NCBI GenBank assembly: GCA_934631025.1
Contig: CAKTXR010000020.1
Span: 1-43,836, forward strand
Direction of reading: 5' to 3'
Source: an uncultured Clostridia bacterium
GTDB taxonomy: Bacteria > Bacillota > Clostridia > Christensenellales > Aristaeellaceae
DNA length: 43,836 bases
Under the pieces are notes generated by a model. It worked only from the letters and a program-made list of their open reading frames with translations. It was not told the origin of the DNA and made no database searches. Position 1 is the stretch's first letter, and each line of letters begins with the position of its first letter. This document shows, piece after piece, positions 24,449-32,735 of this stretch. Both the position numbers and the translations under genes were made by a program.

Positions 24449-26422
24449 ATGAGAAAGCTGCCCGCACGACAGGTGCATCTGGATTTTCATACGTCGCCGC
24501 ATATTCCCGGCGTGGGGAGCCGGTTTGACAAGGCGCAGTTTCAGGACGCGCTGAAGGAAGGAAATGTCAACTCGATCACCGTGTTCGCCAAGTGCCATCA
24601 CGGCTATTGCTATTATCCCACGCGCGTGGGGACGCAGCACCCCACGATGCAGCCCGGCTTCGATCTCACCGGCGCGATGATCGAGGCCGCGCATGAAATC
24701 GGCGTGGCCGCGCCCGTCTATATCACCGCAGGCTGGTCGGCGCTGGACGCGCAGCGACACCCCGAATGGTGCATGCGCGATAAAAACGGCGTGAAGCGCG
24801 ACAACGGCTCCGATCCGAACGCCGGCCCCGACGATCCGCGCCCCGCCTGCACATGGGATCACCTGTGCCTGAGCGGCGATTACGCGCGGCATATCTATGA
24901 CATTACGCGCGAGGTGTGCGACCGCTACGCTGATCTGGACGGCCTGTTCTACGACATCGTGTTCCTCAACAGGGCCTGCTACTGCCCGAACTGCATGGCC
25001 GGTATGCGGGCGGAGGGGCTGAATCCGGAGAACGAGCGCGACGCGGAGGAATACTACCGCCGCTCGCATCTGCATTTCATGGCCGAGTGCCAGCGCATAC
25101 TGCGCGAAAAGCACCCCGAGGCCACGATCTTCTTCAACGGCGGCGCGGAGATCTATCGTCCGGAATATCTGGTCGGCCAGTCGCATTTCGAGATGGAGGA
25201 TCTGCCCACCACATGGGGCGGCTATAACAAGATGCCGCCGCGCGCCAGCTTCATGAGCCGCTATCCCAAGGAATATCTGGGCATGACCGGCAAGTTCCAC
25301 ACCAGCTGGGGCGAGTTTGGCGGCTATAAGAACCTGGACGCGCTCAAATACGAAGTGCTCACCATGGCGATGTACGGCGCGAAGTGCAGCGTGGGCGATC
25401 AGATGCCGCCCGACGGCAAAATGGACATGGAGACCTACCGCATCATCGGCCACGCCTACCGCGCGCTCGAGGCGATCGAGCCGTGGGCGTATCCGGCAAG
25501 CTCGACGGCGACGCTGGGCGTGTATCTGTGCGGGCGCGAAGAGAGCGACGAGGGCCTTCACGATATGCTGCTCGAGAGCCATATCGACTTCGACGTGGTC
25601 ATGCCCGGCGACGACCTCGGCCGCTTCAGGGCGCTGATTCTGCCCGACTGCGTTCAGCTGACGGCGGAGGAAGCCGCGCGCGTCAATGCATTCATCGCGC
25701 AGGGCGGCGCGGTGCTGTTTACCGGCACGAGCGCGGTTGAAAACGGGCGCTTCCAGATCGATCCGGGCGCGGAATATGTCGGCGCGGCGCAGTACCGTCA
25801 GGATTACTTCATGGCGGGCGACGTGATCCGCCTGCCCTTCGGCAACGCGCCGTTTCTGTGCTACCGCGCGGGAGAGAGAACGCGCGTGACCGATGGCGAT
25901 GTGCTGGCCGAGGTGTACGAGCCGTGGTTCGACCGCACATGGGCGCGCTACTGTTCGCATCAGAACACGCCCTACCGCGATGAGCCGGCCTCTCATCCGG
26001 CGGCGGTGCGCAAGGGAAACGTGATCTACATGGCGCATCCGCTGTGCGCGATGTACAAAAGGGACGGCGCGCAGCTGTTCCGCGAGGCGCTCATCCGCGC
26101 GCTTGCCCTTATCTATGAGCCGACCTGCCGCGTGAGCCTGCCCAGCCAGGGACGCTCGCGCCTGACGTATCAGCAGGCGGAGAACCGCTATGTGTTCCAC
26201 GCCGCCTATGCCAGCCCGATTCAGCGCGGCCGCGCGTCGGTGATCGAGGATATTGTACCGATCTATCAGGTGCGCGTCGAAATCAACCTGCCGAAAACCG
26301 TGAAGCGCGTGCGGCTCGTGCCGGCGCAGGAGGAAATCCCCTTCGAGCAGAAAAACGGGCGGCTGGCGTTCACCATTCCGTGCGTAAACGGGCATCAGTC
26401 GGTCGAGATCGACGTGGAATAG
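24449..26422 (+). CDS. Putative glycoside hydrolase, GHL6 / GH151 alpha-L-fucosidase-like
   Basis: A 657-residue barrel enzyme. The N-terminal part, with VHLDFHTSPHIPGVGS and NSITVFAKCHHGYCYYP, then GAMIEAAHEIGV and YITAGWS, follows the GHL6 (hypothetical glycosyl hydrolase 6) pattern. The next segment (about 350-460, LESHIDFDVVMPGDDLGRF and LPDCVQLTAEEAARVNAF) is a Rossmann-like domain resembling the beta-galactosidase trimerisation domain. Enzymes of this architecture have been placed in GH151 as alpha-L-fucosidases. The candidate catalytic acids DGLFYDIVF and HFEMED are visible, but I have not confirmed the residues. There is no signal peptide. It fits the nearby GH89 and GH2 genes as a third cytoplasmic glycan-trimming enzyme. 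Confidence 0.8.
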   Translation: MRKLPARQVHLDFHTSPHIPGVGSRFDKAQFQDALKEGNVNSITVFAKCHHGYCYYPTRVGTQHPTMQPGFDLTGAMIEAAHEIGVAAPVYITAGWSALDAQRHPEWCMRDKNGVKRDNGSDPNAGPDDPRPACTWDHLCLSGDYARHIYDITREVCDRYADLDGLFYDIVFLNRACYCPNCMAGMRAEGLNPENERDAEEYYRRSHLHFMAECQRILREKHPEATIFFNGGAEIYRPEYLVGQSHFEMEDLPTTWGGYNKMPPRASFMSRYPKEYLGMTGKFHTSWGEFGGYKNLDALKYEVLTMAMYGAKCSVGDQMPPDGKMDMETYRIIGHAYRALEAIEPWAYPASSTATLGVYLCGREESDEGLHDMLLESHIDFDVVMPGDDLGRFRALILPDCVQLTAEEAARVNAFIAQGGAVLFTGTSAVENGRFQIDPGAEYVGAAQYRQDYFMAGDVIRLPFGNAPFLCYRAGERTRVTDGDVLAEVYEPWFDRTWARYCSHQNTPYRDEPASHPAAVRKGNVIYMAHPLCAMYKRDGAQLFREALIRALALIYEPTCRVSLPSQGRSRLTYQQAENRYVFHAAYASPIQRGRASVIEDIVPIYQVRVEINLPKTVKRVRLVPAQEEIPFEQKNGRLAFTIPCVNGHQSVEIDVE

Positions 26423-26503
26423 AGGGAAGAGCGGCTTTCGCAGCGCGTTTGCCTATGAAGCCATGGGCGGCAAGGTGTGCGCGCTGAGCGATGTGCAAAA
26501 AAC

Positions 26504-26556
26504 AACAGCCAGAAACGCGTTCCGATGAGCGGACGTGCTTCTGGCTGTTTTGTTTT
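26504..26556 (+). terminator. Terminator of the GHL6/GH151-like gene
   Basis: CAGCCAGAA pairs with TTCTGGCTG across a loop that itself holds a small stem, followed by TTTTGTTTTT. Confidence 0.75.
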
Positions 26557-26640
26557 TAACGCGGCGGTTTCGGGCGCTTTTCGAGCCGCGCGGTGGGGCG
26601 GCTGATGCGGGAGACGGCCCATATGCGGCGGCCAAAAGCT

Positions 26641-26682
26641 GAAAATGAGCGCAGCTCCCATAAAGAGCCGCGCTCATTTTTT
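26641..26682. terminator. Bidirectional terminator, serves glyQS
   Basis: AAAATGAGCGC-a-GCTC pairs with GAGC-c-GCGCTCATTTT. T runs occur on both strands. It lies just after the glyQS stop on the minus strand. Confidence 0.88.
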
Positions 26683-26696
26683 AGTTTATGAAGCGA

Positions 26697-28076
26697 TTAG
26701 AAGTCGATGCGCTCGTTGATATAGTCGACCAGCTTGTCCAGCGCAACCACGTCCTGCTGCATGGTGTCGCGGTTGCGGACGGTGACGTTGCCGGTGGTCT
26801 CGGTATCGAAGTCGACGCAGATGCAGAACGGCGTGCCGATCTCGTCCTGACGGCGATAGCGCTTGCCGATGGAGCCGGTCTCGTCGTAATCCACCATGAA
26901 GTGCCTGGCCAGCATGGCGTAGACCTCGCGCGCCTTGTCGCCCAGCTTGTTCTTCTGCAGCGGCATGACGGCGGCCTTGAAGGGAGCCAGCGCCGGATGC
27001 AGGTGCAGCACGACGCGGCTGTCGCCGCCCTCAAGCTGCTCCTCGTCGTAAGCGTCGCACAGGAAGGACAGCACCAGACGATCCACGCCGACGGACGGCT
27101 CGACGCAGTAGGGGATGAACTTCTCGTTGGTCATGGGATCCATGTACTCCATGGCCTTGCCGGAATGCTCGCTGTGCTGCTTCAGGTCGTAATCGGTGCG
27201 GTCGGCCACGCCCCACAGCTCGCCCCAGCCGAACGGGAAGAGATATTCAAAGTCGGTCGTCGCCTTGGAATAGAAGGCCAGCTTGTCCTTTTCATGATCG
27301 CGCAGGCGCAGGTTCTCGGCCTTCATGCCCAGAGAGAGCAGCCAGTCGCGGCAGAAGGAGCGCCAGTACTCGAACCACTGCAGATCCTCGCCGGGCTTGC
27401 AGAAGAACTCCAGCTCCATCTGCTCGAACTCACGCACGCGGAAGATGAAGTTGCCGGGGGTGATTTCGTTGCGGAAGGACTTGCCGATCTGGCAGATGCC
27501 CGCCGGCAGCTTCTTGCGCGTGGTGCGCATAACGTTCAGGAAGTTGACGAAGATGCCCTGCGCCGTCTCGGGACGCAGATAGATCTCGTTGGTGGAATCC
27601 TCGGTCACGCCCTGATGCGTCTTGAACATCAGGTTGAACTGACGGATGCCGGTGAAATCCTTCTTGCCGCAGACCGGGCAGACGATGTCGTGATCGGCGA
27701 TATAGGCCTCAAGCTCGGCATTGCTCCAGCCGTCGCCGGTCTCAGCGCCCTTGGTGTAGTCCTCGATCAGCTTGTCGGCGCGGAAGCGCGCCTTGCAGGC
27801 CTTGCAGTCCATCAGCGGATCGTTGAAGCCGCCGACGTGGCCGGAGGCGACCCACACCTCGCGGTTCATCAGGATCGCACAGTCCAGACCCGTGTTGTAG
27901 GGGCTTTCCTGCACGAACTTGCGCCACCAGGCCTTCTTGATGTTGTTCTTGTATTCCACGCCCAGGGGGCCGTAATCCCAGGTGTTCGAAAGGCCGCCGT
28001 AAATCTCGGAGCCGGCGAAAATGAAGCCGCGGTTCTTGCACAGCGCGACCAGCTTGTCCATGGTCAGTCCAGCCAT
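26697..28076 (-). CDS. glyQS: Glycyl-tRNA synthetase, single-chain alpha2 type
   Basis: A 459-residue class II aminoacyl-tRNA synthetase of the homodimeric type found in many Gram-positives, archaea and eukaryotes. Motif 2 is FRNEITPGNFIFRVREFEQME and motif 3 is the GVDRLVLSFLCDAY region. A zinc-like pair of CxxC motifs (CKAC and CPVC) lies in the insertion near residues 90-140, and the anticodon-binding domain (about 365-459) begins around LHPALAPFKAAVMPL. It charges tRNA-Gly. The leader is only about 40 bases from the likely promoter, so there is no room for a T-box. The gene is alone. Confidence 0.96.
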   Translation of the reverse strand: MAGLTMDKLVALCKNRGFIFAGSEIYGGLSNTWDYGPLGVEYKNNIKKAWWRKFVQESPYNTGLDCAILMNREVWVASGHVGGFNDPLMDCKACKARFRADKLIEDYTKGAETGDGWSNAELEAYIADHDIVCPVCGKKDFTGIRQFNLMFKTHQGVTEDSTNEIYLRPETAQGIFVNFLNVMRTTRKKLPAGICQIGKSFRNEITPGNFIFRVREFEQMELEFFCKPGEDLQWFEYWRSFCRDWLLSLGMKAENLRLRDHEKDKLAFYSKATTDFEYLFPFGWGELWGVADRTDYDLKQHSEHSGKAMEYMDPMTNEKFIPYCVEPSVGVDRLVLSFLCDAYDEEQLEGGDSRVVLHLHPALAPFKAAVMPLQKNKLGDKAREVYAMLARHFMVDYDETGSIGKRYRRQDEIGTPFCICVDFDTETTGNVTVRNRDTMQQDVVALDKLVDYINERIDF

Positions 28077-28115
28077 TGTGATTCCCTCGCTATCCTGTTA
28101 AAATTTGCTTTTGTC

Positions 28116-28144
28116 ACTTTAACACATCCGCGCCCGCCTTGCAA
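28116..28144 (-). promoter_or_regulatory. Promoter of glyQS
   Basis: On the minus strand TTGCAA and TAAAGT are separated by 17 bases, about 40 bases upstream of the start. Confidence 0.55.
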
Positions 28145-28186
28145 TCACGCTCATGTAAAGTCAACGTGCTGCGATACAAACATAAT

Positions 28187-28232
28187 GAAGCGCGGGGCTT
28201 CTTCTCCGATGCGAGGAAGTCCCGCGCTTTGT
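28187..28232 (-). terminator. Probable terminator of the small membrane protein gene
   Basis: A long stem (AAGCGCGGGACTTC-like arms on the minus strand) sits 15-60 bases after the stop. The T run after it is weak. Confidence 0.45.
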
Positions 28233-28246
28233 CATGGGGATTTGAA

Positions 28247-28513
28247 TCAGCGATACTGCGCCGCCGGACGGCCGCAGAATGCAACGCGCCTGACGGAACG
28301 CAGGCCGAGCGCAATCAGCCCGCCCAGCGCTGCCGAGATCAGCGCGGTCAGCAGCACGGCGTTCAGCTCGCCGCCGAGAGTCTCGCTCAGCGCGGCGGGA
28401 TAGGGCATGAAATAGCCCAGATGCAGCGCGTAGCTCAGCGCGATGGCGGCGATATACTGTACGGCGACGCCCGCAACAGCGCCGCGGAAAAACGGCTTCA
28501 GTACTTTTTTCAT
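28247..28513 (-). CDS. Small membrane protein, DUF3021-like
   Basis: An 88-residue protein with two hydrophobic helices (about 10-30 and 50-72). The layout MKKVLKPFFRGAVAGVAVQYIAAIALSYALHLGY and the later GGELNAVLLTALISAALGG resemble DUF3021 proteins. Those usually have about 130 residues and four helices, so this one may be truncated at the C-terminus, where SVRRVAFCGRPAAQYR looks unlike the family. DUF3021 genes often follow LytTR regulators, but none is here. A GAGAGGAGC ribosome site precedes the start. Function unknown. Confidence 0.6.
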   Translation of the reverse strand: MKKVLKPFFRGAVAGVAVQYIAAIALSYALHLGYFMPYPAALSETLGGELNAVLLTALISAALGGLIALGLRSVRRVAFCGRPAAQYR

Positions 28514-28617
28514 GAGTCATGCTCCTCTCGCAAAATCGTTGAGCGTTGGGTCGGCTTTTATAGCGGCCGAGGACGGTTCGTGAAGTGAAAAGCAGGGGGG
28601 ATGGCGGCAGCATTTTT

Positions 28618-29529
28618 TTAGAAGAACAGTATGTCGGACAGCCTGCGCTCCTCGCCATGGGAGGGAGTGTTGAGGATTTCGCCCTGGAACCACATCTCCG
28701 ACGAGCCGCCGCCGTCCAGATTCATGGCGGTCTGCGCGCCCAGACTCTGCATCAGGCGCTGCATTTCGGGCAGCGTCATGCCGTGCGAGGATTCGCTGCG
28801 GCCGTCGGCGACGACGATCACATAGTGCAGCTTTCCGATCTGACCGATGGCCGTGCGCGGATCGCGGCGCTGGGGGTTGGTGGAGATCACGTCGAACGCC
28901 GGATTGAAATCGACGATCTCTCCGTTTCGGATCAGCTCGGGGCCGAATTCAAACGTCTGCCAGGTGTTCGCCGCGGTCAGCGATGCGCCCAGCGCGGCGG
29001 GATCCTCATTTACACGGTCGCTGCGGACGGAAAAGTCGCCGTTTTCATCGACGATGAGCATATTGCGCGTGGTGTCGTGCGCGCGCAGCAGCTCGCCGTT
29101 GCGGATGATCGTGCCGTATTTGTGCAGCGCGTAGTCGTCGGCGTTGATCGCCAGCACGGCACCGGCGCGTTCCGCCATGGCCGAGGCCGGCTCCAGCGCG
29201 CCGAACGCCTTGCCGCTGCTCAGCGCGGTTTGCAGCTGATGAACGTCGGTCAGCTGTACGTCGGCCACCAGATACTGAACGCTCGCGTCGTCAAAGCGGC
29301 GGATGACGATCTGCTTGTCGTCGGCCAGATATTCATAGTCGTACGGCGCGTCGATGCAGGGCGCGGCGAAGGCGCTTGAATGCGGTTCGCTCGTCGGCTC
29401 AGCGGTTATCTCGGCGGTCGGTTCGGGCGTTGGGGTGGGCGCGGACTCGGCGGGCTTATTGCCGCAGGCGGCCAGCGACGCGGCAAGGGCCAGCGCCAGC
29501 ATCGAGGCGCACAGTTTTTTCTTCGTCAT
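28618..29529 (-). CDS. Lipoprotein with a phosphodiester glycosidase (NAGPA) domain
   Basis: A 303-residue exported protein. The signal sequence ends in a lipobox LAAC with Cys22 lipid-modified, then a Pro/Thr/Glu-rich linker (25-50). The rest is a NAGPA-type domain (PF09992-like). VLAINADDYA, RNGELL, TAIGQIGKLHYVIVVADGR and the C-terminal NLDGGGSSEMWF are family hallmarks. Bacterial members hydrolyse phosphodiester-linked sugars in cell-surface polymers or are inactive relatives. I place the start at 29529 on the basis of the AAAGGA site and the signal sequence. It is divergent from a two-component system whose likely operator lies between them. Confidence 0.9.
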   Translation of the reverse strand: MTKKKLCASMLALALAASLAACGNKPAESAPTPTPEPTAEITAEPTSEPHSSAFAAPCIDAPYDYEYLADDKQIVIRRFDDASVQYLVADVQLTDVHQLQTALSSGKAFGALEPASAMAERAGAVLAINADDYALHKYGTIIRNGELLRAHDTTRNMLIVDENGDFSVRSDRVNEDPAALGASLTAANTWQTFEFGPELIRNGEIVDFNPAFDVISTNPQRRDPRTAIGQIGKLHYVIVVADGRSESSHGMTLPEMQRLMQSLGAQTAMNLDGGGSSEMWFQGEILNTPSHGEERRLSDILFF

Positions 29530-29574
29530 GTCTGTCAGTCCTTTCGGCGCGGTGTTTTTCTCATTTCGGGATTC

Positions 29575-29605
29575 ATTATAGCCGCCGCGGATGATAGGAA
29601 AGGCC
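29575..29605 (-). promoter_or_regulatory. Promoter region of the NAGPA-domain lipoprotein gene
   Basis: On the minus strand TATAAT is preceded, at a spacing of 16, by a weak CTTTCC. Only the -10 is convincing. Confidence 0.5.
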
Positions 29606-29612
29606 GCTTTTT

Positions 29613-29633
29613 GGTGAGAATCCGGTGAGAATC
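29613..29633. promoter_or_regulatory. Direct repeat GGTGAGAATC x2, likely response-regulator site
   Basis: Two perfect GGTGAGAATC copies start at 29613 and 29624, an 11-base period. This is the spacing recognised by OmpR/PhoB-type dimers. It lies between the divergent lipoprotein gene and the regulator-kinase operon. Confidence 0.55.
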
Positions 29634-29667
29634 GCGCGCGGGGGTGGCCGAACGGGGCGAAGTGCGC

Positions 29668-29673
29668 TATAAT
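29668..29673 (+). promoter_or_regulatory. -10 of the two-component operon
   Basis: An extended TATAAT stands 31 bases before the response regulator start. The -35 is weak, as in an activator-dependent promoter, and the direct repeat lies just upstream of where it would be. Confidence 0.5.
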
Positions 29674-29704
29674 AAAATAGAAATAGACGGCGGGAGGGAC
29701 GGTC

Positions 29705-30400
29705 ATGAAGATACTGCTCATCGAGGACGACGCGGACATCGCTGCGTTTCTGACCATGGAGCTGGAGCACGAGGGCTATGCCGTCTCGGTCGAGCGCGAC
29801 GGGCCGAACGGCCTGCAGGCGGCGCTGGCGGGCGGCGCGGAGCTGATTCTGCTGGACGTCATGCTGCCCGGCCTCAACGGGCTGGAGGTGCTCCGGCGGC
29901 TGCGGGCTGCGGACGTGAAAACGCCGGTGATCCTGCTCACGGCGCGCGATTCGGTGATGGACAAGGTGGCCGGACTGGACACCGGTGCGAACGACTATGT
30001 GACTAAGCCCTTCCATATAGAAGAGCTGCTGGCGCGCATTCGCGTGCTGACGCGCGGCGCGGCCGACGACGGCCTTCTGCGCAACGCCGACGTGACGCTC
30101 GACCGCAAAAAGCGGCAGGTGACGCGCGCGGGCGAGGAGATCGCGCTCACAAAGACGCAGTTTGATCTGCTGGAGTATTTCATGCTCAATTCGGACATCG
30201 TGCTGACGCGCGAGCAGCTGCTTTCGGCGGTCTGGGGCTACAGCTATGCGGGCGACAGCAACGTCGTGGACGTGTATGTGCGCTATGTGCGCCGCCGCCT
30301 GCACGATCCGGCGGAGGGCGGTCTGATCGAAAGCGTGAGGGGGCGGCTATGTCATGCGCACGAAGAAGGCGGTCTGAGCGCGGCTTGTCCGGACGGCTGA
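29705..30400 (+). CDS. OmpR/PhoB-family response regulator, 3' end frameshifted
   Basis: A 231-codon reading frame. The receiver domain has acidic residues EDD (7-9), Asp51 in LLDVMLPG as phosphorylation site, and Lys in TKPF near 101. The winged-helix effector domain follows (about 125-220), with the recognition region SNVVDVYVRYVRRRL. The frame then reads IESVRGRLCHAHEEGG.., whereas the family ends with RGxGYVMR. Shifting by one base at about 30341-30344 gives GYVMRTKKAV and a stop at 30377, matching the family. So either two bases of a G run are missing in the assembly, or the gene really carries an altered last wing. It precedes and overlaps the histidine kinase gene. Confidence 0.88.
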   Translation: MKILLIEDDADIAAFLTMELEHEGYAVSVERDGPNGLQAALAGGAELILLDVMLPGLNGLEVLRRLRAADVKTPVILLTARDSVMDKVAGLDTGANDYVTKPFHIEELLARIRVLTRGAADDGLLRNADVTLDRKKRQVTRAGEEIALTKTQFDLLEYFMLNSDIVLTREQLLSAVWGYSYAGDSNVVDVYVRYVRRRLHDPAEGGLIESVRGRLCHAHEEGGLSAACPDG

Positions 30401-31728
30401 CGCGCGCCTATGCGCTGTTCTTCGCCGCGATGACGCTGTGCCTGTCGCTGTGCGTGTACGTCGTCTCGCGGCACATGCTGATCGACCGCCGCGCGGACGA
30501 GCTGGCCGCGAGCGCCGACGCGCTGGCCGAGGTGTTCGACGAGGAGGTGGCCGAGGGGCACGATCCCGCCGATCCGAACGTGCTCTGGGAGCTGTGTACC
30601 GACGATACGCTCTCGCTGATTCTTCTGGGTGAGGACGGAGAAGCGATCGGCAGGGCGGGATATTTCGAGATCGACGCTTCGATTCTGCCGCGTGCGGTGC
30701 AGAAAACGCCGCTTCTGCACATCATGTCGGGCGAAACGGCGGCGCTGGTGTGTGCGCGTGCGGTGACGGGCGGGCTGCTGTGCGTCGTGCGGCGGGTGGA
30801 CGGCGAGTATTCCTTCCTGCACAGCCTGCTGCTGCTGCTGATCGTCTTAAATGCGGCGGCGGCGCTTATATCGCTGGTGGCGGGGCGCACGGTGGCGCGG
30901 CGGATGCTGCGGCCGCTCTCGCAGATGATTGCGCGGGCGCGGGCGATCGACGCCGGGGCGCTGGACGTGCGCCTGAGCGTGTCGGAAAACGGAGGCGAGC
31001 TGCGCGATCTGGCCGAGACGCTCAACGATATGCTGGGTCGCGTGCAGAACGCGTTCGTGCGGCAGGGGCAGTTCACGCAGGACGCTTCGCACGAGCTGCG
31101 AACGCCTTTGTCGGTTTTGCAGGGCAACGCCGAGCTGCTGGCGCGCTGGGGCAAGGACGATCCCGCCGTGCGCGACAAGTGCGTCGCGGCGATCCTGCGC
31201 CAGAGCGACTATATGCGCCGTCTGGCCGACAGCCTGCTCTTCCTTTCGCGGGGCGATCGGGGGATGCAGTCGGTCGAAAGGCGCGCGCTGGACGTATCCG
31301 CGCTCTTCAGCGAGCTGATCGACGAGCGGCGGCTGATCGATCCCGATCACGTCTATACCCTGGACGCGCCGCCGGACATGACGATTTCGGTCGACGAGAC
31401 GATGCTGCGCCAGCTGCTCATCATCCTCATGGACAACGCGGCGAAGTACACGCCCGCGGGCGGCGGCGTTCATCTCAGCGCGGCGCGGGCGGGGAAGAGC
31501 GCGGTGATTGCGCTTTCCGACGAGGGCTGCGGCGTGCCGGACGATCAGCTGGACAAAATATTCGAGCGCTTTTACCGCGTGGACAAGGCGCGTTCCCGCG
31601 AGACGGGCGGCACGGGGTTGGGGCTGGCCATCGCGAAGGTCATTGTGGAGCTGCACGGCGGCCATATCCATGCCGAGAGGAATGAGTGCGGCGGATTGCG
31701 CGTCGTGGTGGAGCTGCCGGCGGAATAG
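30349..31728 (+). CDS. Sensor histidine kinase
   Basis: A 459-codon membrane sensor. Transmembrane helix 1 is about residues 20-42 and helix 2 about 147-168, with a sensor loop of about 105 residues outside. A HAMP-like region comes next, then HisKA with His248 in DASHELRTPLSVL and HATPase_c (MDNAAKYTPAG, DEGCGVPDDQ, GTGLGLAI). It should phosphorylate the regulator encoded upstream. The first ATG is at 30349, but the TTG at 30385 (LSGRLTRAY) is a better start if the upstream gene truly ends at 30377. The signal is unknown. The divergent surface lipoprotein is a plausible target. Confidence 0.92.
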   Translation: MSCARRRRSERGLSGRLTRAYALFFAAMTLCLSLCVYVVSRHMLIDRRADELAASADALAEVFDEEVAEGHDPADPNVLWELCTDDTLSLILLGEDGEAIGRAGYFEIDASILPRAVQKTPLLHIMSGETAALVCARAVTGGLLCVVRRVDGEYSFLHSLLLLLIVLNAAAALISLVAGRTVARRMLRPLSQMIARARAIDAGALDVRLSVSENGGELRDLAETLNDMLGRVQNAFVRQGQFTQDASHELRTPLSVLQGNAELLARWGKDDPAVRDKCVAAILRQSDYMRRLADSLLFLSRGDRGMQSVERRALDVSALFSELIDERRLIDPDHVYTLDAPPDMTISVDETMLRQLLIILMDNAAKYTPAGGGVHLSAARAGKSAVIALSDEGCGVPDDQLDKIFERFYRVDKARSRETGGTGLGLAIAKVIVELHGGHIHAERNECGGLRVVVELPAE

Positions 31729-31736
31729 GCAACAGG

Positions 31737-31782
31737 CGCGGCGCGGGTCGGGAGGAGATTTCCGGTCTGCGCCGCGTGTTTT
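31737..31782 (+). terminator. Terminator of the two-component operon
   Basis: CGCGGCGC pairs with GCGCCGCG across a 24-base loop and is followed by TGTTTTGT. Confidence 0.6.
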
Positions 31783-31929
31783 GTGCTCTTGGGCGATGCA
31801 ACGGGGAAGCGAGGTGCCGCCGCGTTAGATGCGTGTCGCGTTCGGTTAGGAGAAGCGGGCTTGCCGGGCCGCTGTCCGTGTTGGCGCGCCTGCTGTGCCG
31901 CTTCCACTTGGGGAGTATGTTATTCCGCG

Positions 31930-32269
31930 CTGACGCGAAAAAGCGATATTCCGTTTCATGGGATAGCGAATTGTGCGCCGGCGAAAGGTGGCGTTTGGCC
32001 GGTTTTAGCTCCGGCAGGGGCGTTTGTGCGCGCGGGGGTCTGGCGGCGGGGCGCTGTATTTCTATTGCGGCGTTGTATGTTTGGCTCACGCCTGCTGTTT
32101 GCCGCCCAGCGTCAAACAGGACGGCTTGCGATATGCTTCGTTTTTGTTCCGCCGTGGGTCGGGATCGCCGGTAGTGCGTTCTCACGGCGGGGTGGGGTTA
32201 TCGGGCTGGATTGGTTCATTTGGGGATTGTGCGTTTCTTTGCGGCGATCCCGACGGGGGACGAGGGGAC
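31930..32269 (+). repeat. Long intergenic repeat, copy A (left arm)
   Basis: Non-coding. It matches, in inverted orientation, the region 37967-38388, with shared runs such as GGGATAG.GAATTGTGCGCC and GGGCGTTTGTGCGCGCGGGG. It contains a perfect hairpin CTGTTTG/CAAACAG (32095-32119). It also contains 13-bp arms GTCGGGATCGCCG and CGGCGATCCCGAC lying about 80-90 bases apart. Its right part (32059-32269) is repeated directly as copy B. Confidence 0.75.
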
Positions 32270-32307
32270 GCGGAAAACGGAGTCGGCGGCGTGCGTCTGT
32301 CGTACGG

Positions 32308-32517
32308 TTCTATTGGAATGTTTTGCGTTTGTCTCACGCCTGCTGTTTGCTGCTCAGCGCCAAACAGGACGGCTTGCGGAATGCTCCGTTTCTATTCCCG
32401 CGTGGGTCGGGATCGCCGGTAGTGCGTTCTCACGGCGGGGTGGGGTTATCGGGCTGGATTGGTTCATTTGGGGATTGTGCGTTTCTTTGCGGCGATCCCG
32501 ACGGGGGACGAGGAGAC
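32308..32517 (+). repeat. Long intergenic repeat, copy B (direct duplicate of A's right part)
   Basis: It lies 248 bases after copy A. About 113 bases (32401-32513 against 32153-32265) appear identical. The earlier portion is diverged in the hairpin loop but keeps both stem arms CTGTTTG and CAAACAG. Confidence 0.8.
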
Positions 32518-32538
32518 GACCGGAGTTCGCCTATACGA

Positions 32539-32572
32539 AAAAGGAACGCCGTCTTGCGTTGGCGTTCCTTTT
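32539..32572. terminator. Strong bidirectional hairpin in the left repeat arm
   Basis: AAAAGGAACGCC pairs perfectly with GGCGTTCCTTTT around a ten-base loop. No gene ends directly here, but it would stop read-through from either side. Confidence 0.7.
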
Positions 32573-32595
32573 GATGGGGTCTGCTGATTCGTTAT

Positions 32596-32701
32596 GATAC
32601 CGCGGGGAGAACGCTGGGGCTGCGCGCCCCAGACTGCGCCAAAGAGCCAAATGTGGAAGCCGCACTGCGGCCTCTCTGGACTCTCTTCATTTGGGTCGCG
32701 G
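32596..32701 (-). repeat. 106-bp repeat, left copy
   Basis: An inverted copy of 37697-37802, about 97% identical by eye. It holds a mini-hairpin GCCGC-ACT-GCGGC preceded by GTGGAA (32653-32671). Confidence 0.85.
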
Positions 32702-32735
32702 TGTGGGTGCGTTTAGCGCAGTGAGCATAGTGCGG

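Noticed and set aside
28077..28140. T-box leader for glyQS
   Set aside because: The distance from the promoter to the start is about 40 bases, too short for a T-box, and no AGGGTGGNACCGCG-like sequence is present.
31783..32735. Several plus-strand open frames of 120-260 codons in the left repeat arm
   Set aside because: They run through the repeated DNA in multiple frames, giving Arg/Cys/Gly-rich translations without domains or ribosome sites. They also duplicate between copies, so they are by-products of GC-rich repeats.
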